Below are positions 6,215-12,426 of a DNA stretch of 12,499 nt, piece by piece. Origin of the DNA: a bacterium (lineage in GTDB: Bacteria > Blakebacterota > Blakebacteria > Blakebacterales > Blakebacteraceae); contig JALGWK010000141.1 in the NCBI GenBank assembly GCA_025774205.1, positions 1 to 12,499 of the forward strand, read 5' to 3'. Position 1 is the stretch's first letter. Each line of letters starts with the position of its first letter. The notes beneath the pieces are model-generated. The model saw only the letters and a program-made list of their open reading frames with translations, made no database searches and was not told where the DNA came from. The position numbers were made by a program, and so were the translations under genes.

Positions 6215-7579
6215 TTACTGCTGTATAGTAAAGTCTTCCGGATTGATATCGTGCTTCTTGATTTTCCGCCACAGCGTCGTTCTGCTGATGCCCAGTTCCT
6301 CCGCCGTTCGGCCCTGATGTCCATTATTGCGGCTGAGAGCGATCTGAATTGTGTGCGCCTCTCCCAGCTGCAGCTGGGATACAGAATCCTCGTTAACAAT
6401 CCGGGACAGAGAACCCCGATGCAGCTTGAGATCTTCCGGCAGGTGCCGGATCTCGATGAATCCGTTGTGACAGAGGACAAAGCAGTATTCGATAATGTTC
6501 TCCAGCTCGCGGGCATTACCGGGGAACTCGTAACGCATCAGGATCTCCATGACCTCGGGTGTGACACCCTGGATCCGCTTTCCCCGCTTGGCGTTGAAGC
6601 GCTGAATGAAATGCTCGATGAGATAGGGTATGTCCTGACGACGCACCGCCAGACGGAAGTAGAGATCGTCCCGGAATTGCCCTCGGCTCACCATATCGGG
6701 TAGGTCCCGGTTGGTCGCCGCCACGATGCGGACGTTTGCCGGGAGAGGCTCAATGCCACCGAGAGGTTCATACTGACGTTCCTGGAGCAGGCGGAGCAGT
6801 TTGGCCTGTGTTTCCAGTGGCAGGTCTCCGATCTCGTCGAAGAAGACGGTTCCACCCTCGGCCAGGGCGATGCGGCCCGGTTTGTCATTTTTGGCGTCAG
6901 TGAAGGCACCCTTCTTGTATCCGAAGAGTTCCGATTCAAAGAGATTGGCGGGCAGGGTCCCGCAATTCACCACCACATACGGCTGCTTGCCGCGGGGACT
7001 GAGATTGTGAGTCGCTCGTGCCAGAAGCTCTTTGCCCGAACCACTCGGCCCCTCAATCAGAACGGTGCTCTCACTGGTTGCGATGTCGGGCAGGATGGCA
7101 AAGATCTTCTGGAAGGCCTCGCTCTTGCCGATAATGTCCTCAAATGTATACTGGCTCTGTATCTCCCTGCGGAGCTGCTCGATCTGGCCCAGATCCCGGA
7201 AGGTCTCAACCGCGCCGAGGAGGGTTCCATCCTCGTCATGCAGTACCGCGGTGCTGATGCTGATGGGGATAGCTTTCCCCCGCTGATTCAGGATCCGGGC
7301 TGGCAGATCGATGACCTCCTGCCCTGTTTCGAGCGACTTCCGGATCGCGCAGCCCTCCTCACAGATGTTCGCGTGGAAGACATCGCAGCACTTCTTCCCG
7401 ATGGCCCGATCGGCGGACACCCCGGTGATCCGCTCAGCCGCCCTGTTGAATGAGGTGATCTTCCAGTCATTGTCGACCGTGAACACCCCGTCGGCTACGC
7501 AACGGAGGACCGACTCGAAAAATTGAGCCTGGCTGCTCGTCGATGAAGCGCTCGAATCCATCCTCTGTTCATCTGCCAT
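6215..7579 (-). CDS. Sigma-54-dependent transcriptional activator (PAS-AAA+-Fis HTH)
   Basis: The protein has 454 residues from the ATG at 7579. A GTG nine bases upstream is also open, but GGGTGA is better spaced to the ATG. An N-terminal PAS domain (about 18-130) holds a cysteine cluster (C64, C65, C73, C77). The AAA+ domain has Walker A GPSGSGKE (177-184), a GAFTDA version of the GAFTGA sigma-54 contact loop (224-229), Walker B GGTVFFDE (243-250) and FRDDLYFRL with the likely arginine fingers. A Fis-type HTH (about 423-443) closes it. No receiver domain is present, so control is by the PAS ligand or redox state rather than phosphorylation. Oddly, FRLAVRRQDIP lacks the VxLPPLRER stretch nearly always found between these blocks, an in-frame gap of about ten residues. 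It lies between two sigma-54 promoters and probably drives both. Confidence 0.92.
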   Translation of the reverse strand: MADEQRMDSSASSTSSQAQFFESVLRCVADGVFTVDNDWKITSFNRAAERITGVSADRAIGKKCCDVFHANICEEGCAIRKSLETGQEVIDLPARILNQRGKAIPISISTAVLHDEDGTLLGAVETFRDLGQIEQLRREIQSQYTFEDIIGKSEAFQKIFAILPDIATSESTVLIEGPSGSGKELLARATHNLSPRGKQPYVVVNCGTLPANLFESELFGYKKGAFTDAKNDKPGRIALAEGGTVFFDEIGDLPLETQAKLLRLLQERQYEPLGGIEPLPANVRIVAATNRDLPDMVSRGQFRDDLYFRLAVRRQDIPYLIEHFIQRFNAKRGKRIQGVTPEVMEILMRYEFPGNARELENIIEYCFVLCHNGFIEIRHLPEDLKLHRGSLSRIVNEDSVSQLQLGEAHTIQIALSRNNGHQGRTAEELGISRTTLWRKIKKHDINPEDFTIQQ

Positions 7580-7675
7580 GATGCTCACCCGAATACTGTT
7601 TCACAGACGTGCAATATCAGTTCAAGGGTACAGATTGGTTACCCTGCTGACAATCAAAGTCCATCGCGGTCGTTA

Positions 7676-7692
7676 TTGGCCCGATGTTTGCA
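7676..7692 (+). promoter_or_regulatory. Sigma-54 (-24/-12) promoter facing the hydrogenase side
   Basis: TTGGCCCGATGTTTGCA differs from the sigma-54 consensus YTGGCACG-N4-TTGCW at one position and has the exact GG-N10-GC spacing. The start site would be near 7703, ahead of the microprotein at 7748. Upstream, a TGTTTCA half-site at 7597-7603 (about 103 bases before the start) resembles half of the hmc-side dyads. A weak dyad AGGGTA-N9-TACCCT (7625-7645) lies between them. Whether the transcript continues into the hydrogenase genes 980 bases away is not visible; I see no clear terminator in between. Confidence 0.65.
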
Positions 7693-7747
7693 TGTATCTG
7701 TTAGTGAACATACCGTTCCAACTCTGTACAACCAGGGAGAAAGAATC

Positions 7748-7843
7748 ATGTGTGTACTCCTGGTCGTGGTCAGTTTCATCCTCATAGCGACGCTGAGTTG
7801 GTGCATTCAGACGAGGCGGGCGGGTGATCGCCCAGGACGGTGA
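7748..7843 (+). CDS. Predicted 31-residue single-pass membrane microprotein
   Basis: The ATG at 7748 has a good ribosome site (AGGGAGAAAG) and lies about 45 bases after the predicted sigma-54 start. The peptide begins MCVLLVVVSFILIATLSWC, a single hydrophobic helix (2-19), followed by a basic tail (QTRRAGDRPGR) that would face the cytoplasm. No family is recognised. The frame may be interrupted: the next frame continues from about 7824 to 7919 with a convincing acidic tail, so the original product may have been about 57 residues. Small helices of this kind can serve as membrane anchors or regulators of larger complexes, but no function can be assigned. Confidence 0.5.
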   Translation: MCVLLVVVSFILIATLSWCIQTRRAGDRPGR

Positions 7844-7919
7844 TGAATTGCCGACCGCCTTTGGTGATCTCCTGGGTGATGATGAGTGGGAGAGGCTCAG
7901 GCGTGATTTAATCTCATAG
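7824..7919 (+). CDS. Acidic 31-codon ORF overlapping the microprotein (second ORF or frameshifted tail)
   Basis: From a GTG at 7824 this frame encodes 31 residues, including DELPTAFGDLLGDDEWERL, and ends at 7919. The composition looks like protein rather than a shadow frame. It overlaps the end of the membrane microprotein by 20 bases, and a GGGCG/CGCCC hairpin (7818-7833) covers the overlap. Either it is a coupled second small ORF or the cytoplasmic tail of the microprotein separated by a one-base indel. The evidence is limited to reading-frame appearance. Confidence 0.3.
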   Translation: MIAQDGDELPTAFGDLLGDDEWERLRRDLIS

Positions 7920-7975
7920 TCGATACCGGTTCTATATTGAATATGGTATGCAGTTCAATACGGGGTGGAAGGCCA

Positions 7976-8517
7976 ATGGAGACGTTCAACGAAGCCAGGG
8001 AGTTCGTGAAGAACGCTCAGACGCGAGGCACGAATCTCTGGCGGTGCTCAAGGCTGCTTCTATCGATAAGCCTATTGTCGACATCATTGCCGGTTTCGCC
8101 ACCCTTCCTCACTGCTTCACCCTCCAGTGCTGCTCTGGTCACTTCATCCATACTTCTGAACAGAATCCTCACACCATCGAGCCTATCCCGCCCGGACATA
8201 GTGGTATGGTGAGGTACCGGATCGCCTACATCGCCTTCTGCATTGAGAACAGCGCTCGAGGGAAAACCTTCCGGCATTCACTATCGCAGGTACCCGCAGT
8301 TGCCCCCGGTTACGTTCAATTCGGATCTGCGGATTGGTTCTGGAAAAGCCAGGTCAATTCCTACGCTCTTCAGGTGATGCCCGACGCCCACCAATGCAAG
8401 GACGAGACGATCCTGGATACCAGCGAGGCACTAAAAACCAAGGAGTCCAGAGGACTATTCTTCAGGGAGATGAGAACATTATTGGCCTCGGAACTCAACC
8501 AATATGCGGGGTGCTGA
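7976..8517 (+). pseudogene. Conserved-looking protein of unknown function, frameshifted near its 5' end
   Basis: Two frames must be joined. From the ATG at 7976, behind GGGGTGGAAGG, comes METFNEAREFVKNAQTRG. The sensible sequence then continues in the next frame as HESLAVLKAASIDKPIVDII from about 8032 to the stop at 8515-8517. One missing base near 8030 explains this. The second frame is also open back to an ATG at 7948, giving a 189-residue alternative (7948-8517) with a less protein-like start and no ribosome site. Later stretches such as CFTLQCCSGHF, RYRIAYIAFCIENSARGK and YVQFGSADWFW read like a real folded protein rich in aromatic and cysteine residues. The CSGH motif faintly recalls the TYW3 tRNA-modification family (SCSGR), but I would not assign it. 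No membrane segment. Base composition is less GC-biased than in the flanking operons. Confidence 0.5.
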
Positions 8518-8683
8518 CACGTGTGTGAGAGAACTGGTGGGCAGTTCAAAGTCCATTACTCTGAACGGTATCCTGTATCGCTTTCCAGCAGGATTCCAGG
8601 AACGTATATTTCAACCGGGTGCTCACCCATTCACGGTTCCTTTAGTGAAAGCAAACTCGTTCCTGGTTTGAGAGGGCACCATC

Positions 8684-9535
8684 ATGCAGGTAGTCTACCG
8701 GCAGCAGCTTACCCAGGAAATAGAAGAGCTCAAGAAGGAATACGGCTCTGACCGTTCAGCGTTGATGCCTATCCTCCATGCGATGCAGGAGCGGTACCGT
8801 TTCATCCCCGACCGCGCCCTCCAGACGGTGGCACACGCGCTCGACATCCACCCGGCCGAAGTCGCGGCGGTGGCGAGTTTCTACAGCTTCTTCGAAACGC
8901 AGGAGAAACTCGGCAAGTACGTCATCCGTCTCTGTCAGACGATCTCCTGCGACATGGCGGCCAAGGACAATGTGGCCCGCCAGCTCGAGAACGAACTGGG
9001 CATCAGGTTCGGTGAAACGACCAACGACGGGATGTTCACCCTGCGATACACCAACTGCCTCGGTCTATGCGATCAGGGTCCGGCGATGCTTGTGAATGAG
9101 CGGCTCTTCGCGAAGGTCACTCCGGAGAAGGTTCATCGCATCCTCAAGGATGCGAGGCGGGATTTCTTCATCCCATCGAACGTGCGCCGGCACGGTCCGC
9201 TTCTCGATCACGGGATCGAACCGGTCGAAGCCCTCAGGACGGCTCTGGATCGACAGCCAACGGAGATCATCGCCGCCATTGATACCGCCATGCTGAAGGG
9301 ACGAGGCGGGGCGGGCTTCCCGACCGCTCTCAAATGGCAACTCGCGGCCGAGGATCCGGATGAGCAGAAGTACGTGGTCTGGCGGGCTTCCCGACCGCTC
9401 TCAAATGGCAACTCGCGGCCGAGGATCCGGATGAGCAGAAGTACGTGGTCTGTAACGCTGATGAAGGCGAGCCGGGCACCTTCAAGGATCGCTATCTCCT
9501 GTCGGAACATTTCGAGACCGTGCTGGATGGGATGA
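8684..9535 (+). CDS. NuoE-NuoF (HndA-HndC type) fusion, N-terminal part, broken by a 71-bp duplication
   Basis: Start ATG at 8684 with GAGAGGG seven bases upstream. Residues 1-155 are a NuoE/HndA thioredoxin-like [2Fe-2S] domain with ligands C84, C89, C125 and C129. Without a stop, the frame runs into the beginning of a NuoF/HndC domain: GRGGAGFPTALKW (206-218) is the nucleotide/FMN-binding glycine-rich loop. After KYVV (232) a tandem duplication shifts the frame, and the remaining 51 residues to 9535 are meaningless. Deleting one 71-bp copy gives a single 560-residue NuoE-NuoF protein ending at 10437. Role: the diaphorase arm of an NAD(P)-linked, possibly electron-bifurcating, [FeFe] hydrogenase. 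The 166 bases upstream hold a small hairpin (GGGTG-CT-CACCC, 8617-8628) but no clear -24/-12 element. Confidence 0.88.
   Translation: MQVVYRQQLTQEIEELKKEYGSDRSALMPILHAMQERYRFIPDRALQTVAHALDIHPAEVAAVASFYSFFETQEKLGKYVIRLCQTISCDMAAKDNVARQLENELGIRFGETTNDGMFTLRYTNCLGLCDQGPAMLVNERLFAKVTPEKVHRILKDARRDFFIPSNVRRHGPLLDHGIEPVEALRTALDRQPTEIIAAIDTAMLKGRGGAGFPTALKWQLAAEDPDEQKYVVWRASRPLSNGNSRPRIRMSRSTWSVTLMKASRAPSRIAISCRNISRPCWMG
9310..9452 (+). repeat. Perfect 71-bp tandem duplication inside the NuoE-NuoF gene
   Basis: Bases 9310-9381 are identical to 9381-9452 (offset 71). Because 71 is not a multiple of three, it moves the reading frame from that of 8684 to that of 9445. The perfect identity means a very recent event or an unmerged overlap of 71 bases between two contigs. 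Confidence 0.95.
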
Positions 9536-10437
9536 CGATCGCCGCCCGGGCTATCGGCGCCGGGCAGGGCTATATCTACCTGCGGATCGAGTACCTCTAC
9601 CTGAAAGAGACCCTGACGGAGGCGATCACCCGGCGCAGGGAATCGGGACTTCTCGGAGAGAGTATCCTCGGGAAGGAAGACTTCTCCTTCGATATCGATA
9701 TCCGTATGGGCGCGGGAAGTTATGTCTGCGGCGAGGAGACAGCGCTGATCCAGTCACTCGAGGGGGAGCGCGGTGAGCCGCGCAACCGACCGCCTTTCCC
9801 CGTGGATACCGGGTTCTTCGGGCATCCCACCATCGTCAACAACGTCGAGACCTTCCTCGACGCGGCGCTGATCATCGCCAGGGGACCGGAGTGGTTCCTC
9901 GAACACGGGACCGACACATCGAAGGGTACCAAGCTGTTCAGTATCTCAGGTGACTGTGAGAGACCGGGGATATACGAACTCCCCTACGGCACCTCGATCC
10001 ATGATCTGCTGAAAGAGGTTGGAGCCGAGGACGCCAAGGCGGTCCAGATCGGCGGAGCGGCAGGTCGCTGTGTGGCCCGGGAGCGATTCGACCGCTCCCT
10101 CGGTTTCGAGGATCTGTCGACCGGCGGATCGATCATCGTCTTCGGCCCGGAGACCGATATGCTCGCCGTCGCCAGAAACTTCTCCGATTTCTTCATCGAA
10201 GAGTCGTGCGGCCAGTGCACACCCTGCCGGATCGGCAACGTGAAGATCCGGGAAGGGATCACCCTGCTCGAAGAGGGACGCTGCTCCTCGGCCTACCTTG
10301 AGGAACTGATCAAACTCGGCGATACCATGCGTCTGGTCTCCAAATGCGGATTGGGCCAGACGGGAGGCAACGCTTTCAGGACGATCGCCAAGGCCTTCAC
10401 CGACGAGATCCTCGGCCGCGTGCCGAAATCCGATTAA
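9445..10437 (+). CDS. NuoF (HndC type) diaphorase domain, C-terminal part of the split fusion
   Basis: This is the downstream part of the NuoE-NuoF fusion. The GTG at 9445 is an internal valine codon of the intact gene rather than a likely start, and there is no ribosome site. It contains CNADEGEPGTFKDR (3-16), GAGSYVCGEETALIQSLEG (89-107) and PRNRPPFP, which line the FMN/NAD(P)H pocket. A [4Fe-4S] site follows: SCGQCTPCR (C255, C258, C261) with C301 in SKCGLGQT. It stops soon after this cluster, so it lacks both the N-terminal [2Fe-2S] domain and the C-terminal two-cluster ferredoxin found in many HydB subunits. The stop overlaps the ribosome site of the hydrogenase gene ten bases downstream. 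Confidence 0.9.
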   Translation: MVCNADEGEPGTFKDRYLLSEHFETVLDGMTIAARAIGAGQGYIYLRIEYLYLKETLTEAITRRRESGLLGESILGKEDFSFDIDIRMGAGSYVCGEETALIQSLEGERGEPRNRPPFPVDTGFFGHPTIVNNVETFLDAALIIARGPEWFLEHGTDTSKGTKLFSISGDCERPGIYELPYGTSIHDLLKEVGAEDAKAVQIGGAAGRCVARERFDRSLGFEDLSTGGSIIVFGPETDMLAVARNFSDFFIEESCGQCTPCRIGNVKIREGITLLEEGRCSSAYLEELIKLGDTMRLVSKCGLGQTGGNAFRTIAKAFTDEILGRVPKSD

Positions 10438-10446
10438 GGAACGACC

Positions 10447-12375
10447 ATGTGCAGCGACAGCCAGAAAGCTCCCGATCCCGGTCGCGCTCCACGCAGCGAG
10501 ATGATCAGTGATTACCGGCGGCGCACCGATGACGCCACCCTGCAGTCCATGGTCAGGGCGACTATCGACGGCATCGGGATCGAAGTGCCGTTCGGCACAA
10601 CGATCCTCGACGCGGCCAGGATGATCGGCGTGACGATCCCGACCCTCTGCCAGCATGACAACCTGTGCATCGCGGGAGTCTGCCGCATCTGCGTTGTCGA
10701 GGTCGATGGTGAACGGACCCTGCATGCCTCCTGCTCCTATCCCATCACCAGATCGATCGATATCAGGACGCATACGCAGAAGATCCGCCAGGCCCGGCGG
10801 CACATTCTCGAACTGATGCTGTCGGAGCATGTCGGGGAGTGTTACGCCTGCTGCCGGAACGGTCACTGCGAACTGCAGAAGCTGGCGTCCGATTATGGGA
10901 TCGACTCCTACCGGTTCGGTCACCGGACCGAAGAGCGGTACGGTCGGGACGATTCAAGCCCCTCGCTGGTGCGTGATATGGACAAGTGCATCCTCTGCCG
11001 TCGGTGTGTGAGGGCGTGTATCGATCTTCAGGAGGTGGGTGTCTACAACGTCTTCGACCGCGGGAACGATACCCGGGTCACCACCTTCATGGACCGTCCC
11101 ATGTGGGAGGTAATCTGCATCAACTGCGGTCAGTGCATCAATCACTGCCCCACCGGAGCGCTCCATTCGAAAGATATGAGTGATGATATCTGGGACGCTA
11201 TCGATGACCCCACGAAACATGTGGTGATCCAGACGGCTCCGGCGCCACGCGCCTCGATCGGCGAGTGCTTCGGTCTCGAGGCGGGGACGCCGGTCACCTT
11301 CCAGCTCAATACCGCGATCAGGCACTGCGGTTTCGACCGGGTTTTCGATACCAATTTCGCGGCCGACCTGACCATTATGGAGGAAGGGGCCGAACTCCTT
11401 CAGCGGCTCTATCGGACTCTGGCGAAAGGGGAGGAGGCACCCCTGCCGCTCTTCACCTCCTGCTCGCCGGGGTGGGTCAAGTACCTCGAGTATTTCTATC
11501 CTGAGATGATCCCGCACCTGTCGTCGGCGAAGAGTCCGCAGCAGATGTTCGGGGCGGTGATCAAGACCTGGTACGCAGAACAGAACGGCATCGATCCATT
11601 CGATATCGTCACGGTCTCCCTGATGCCCTGCACCGCCAAGAAATTCGAGTGCAACCGGCCCGAGTTCAACGACTCCGGCTACAAGGACGTCGATTACGTG
11701 CTCACCACCCGCGAGATGGCCCAGATGATCATGGAGGTGGGGGTGAACCTGCCCGACATGCCCGAATCGGATTACGACGATCCCTTCGGAACGGCCACCG
11801 GATCGGGGGTGGTCTTCGGTGCCACCGGGGGAGTGATGGAATCGGCGATCCGGACCGTCTACGAACTGGTCACGGGTGAGTCGGTCGAAAGCATCTTCGA
11901 CTACCTGCGGATCGAACCGGTGCGTGGATTCGAGGGGATCAGGTACGCCGAACTCGAGATCCCCACCACTACTGTGGTGCCCGAACTGTTGAAGAGGGTC
12001 GTTCCCGACTTCGACTGGCTGGCGGGTACCACGCTCAAGGTGGCGGTGGCGCATGGCACCGCCAATGCCAAGCGGGTACTGGAGAGTATTCGGAGTGGCG
12101 GTGAGTTCGCTGATTGTCACTTCATCGAGTTCATGGCCTGTGTCGGCGGTTGTCTGGGAGGGGGCGGTCAGCCCATTCCGACCAGCCGGGCGATCCTCGA
12201 GGCAAGAGCGCGAGGCATCTATCAGGAGGATGAGCGTTCCGCGGTACGGAAGTCATTCGAGAATCCGGCGGTTGTGCAGCTCTACCGTGATTTCCTGACT
12301 GAAGGCCCCCTGGGCGACAGGAGCCACGAATTACTGCACACCGGGTACACAGTCCGCACCAAACTGATGGTCTGA
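10447..12375 (+). CDS. hndD: [FeFe] hydrogenase catalytic subunit, NAD(P)-linked type (HndD/HydA)
   Basis: The protein has 642 residues, with AAGGAA five bases before the ATG. The first 34 residues are a polar extension; the recognised protein starts near MVRATIDG (35). Domain order: [2Fe-2S] ferredoxin (C68, C79, C82, C96); His-Cys3 [4Fe-4S] (H128, C132, C135, C141); two [4Fe-4S] clusters (C181/184/187/191 and C224/227/230/234); then the H-cluster domain. Its three signatures are TSCSPGW (337-343), MPCTAKKFE (393-401) and FMACVGGCLGGGGQP (562-576). This is the M3 architecture of cytosolic bifurcating or NAD(P)-coupled hydrogenases, working with the NuoE-NuoF fusion just upstream. The first signature has Ser where TSCCPxW enzymes have the second Cys. 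No signal peptide. The gene appears intact. Confidence 0.96.
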   Translation: MCSDSQKAPDPGRAPRSEMISDYRRRTDDATLQSMVRATIDGIGIEVPFGTTILDAARMIGVTIPTLCQHDNLCIAGVCRICVVEVDGERTLHASCSYPITRSIDIRTHTQKIRQARRHILELMLSEHVGECYACCRNGHCELQKLASDYGIDSYRFGHRTEERYGRDDSSPSLVRDMDKCILCRRCVRACIDLQEVGVYNVFDRGNDTRVTTFMDRPMWEVICINCGQCINHCPTGALHSKDMSDDIWDAIDDPTKHVVIQTAPAPRASIGECFGLEAGTPVTFQLNTAIRHCGFDRVFDTNFAADLTIMEEGAELLQRLYRTLAKGEEAPLPLFTSCSPGWVKYLEYFYPEMIPHLSSAKSPQQMFGAVIKTWYAEQNGIDPFDIVTVSLMPCTAKKFECNRPEFNDSGYKDVDYVLTTREMAQMIMEVGVNLPDMPESDYDDPFGTATGSGVVFGATGGVMESAIRTVYELVTGESVESIFDYLRIEPVRGFEGIRYAELEIPTTTVVPELLKRVVPDFDWLAGTTLKVAVAHGTANAKRVLESIRSGGEFADCHFIEFMACVGGCLGGGGQPIPTSRAILEARARGIYQEDERSAVRKSFENPAVVQLYRDFLTEGPLGDRSHELLHTGYTVRTKLMV

Positions 12376-12426
12376 ACGGACGCGGACCTGATCCGATGTC
12401 GCAAGGCCCGAACAGGAACCCGGAAG

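Noticed and set aside
6194-6215. 22-bp palindrome as a Rho-independent terminator of the activator gene
   Set aside because: It is AT-rich with no following T-tract and shares its sequence with a second dyad 33 bp away, which fits an operator better.
7024-7029. Non-canonical GAFTDA in place of GAFTGA as a sign of lost sigma-54 contact (the motif itself is at about 6893-6910)
   Set aside because: GAFTDA followed by a KxDKPGR stretch is, as far as I recall, frequent in PAS-type activators of anaerobes, so it is not unusual on its own.
7597-7603. TGTTTCA at 7597 as a full activator site for the right-hand promoter
   Set aside because: Only the left half matches; the expected TGAAACA partner four bases later is absent. 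It is mentioned only as a half-site.
8539-8661. A second -24/-12 promoter immediately before the NuoE-NuoF gene
   Set aside because: No GG-N10-GC pair is present in 8518-8683; the nearest (GG-N11-GC at about 8569-8583) has the wrong spacing and no consensus flanks.
11455-11475. H-cluster motif TSCSPGW instead of TSCCPGW in the hydrogenase
   Set aside because: The second cysteine (a cluster ligand in the CpI numbering) is Ser here. However, I recall TSCSPGW in several multimeric NAD(P)-linked hydrogenases, and the other signatures are intact, so it is probably a subgroup trait rather than a defect. An alignment with HndD/HydA would settle it.
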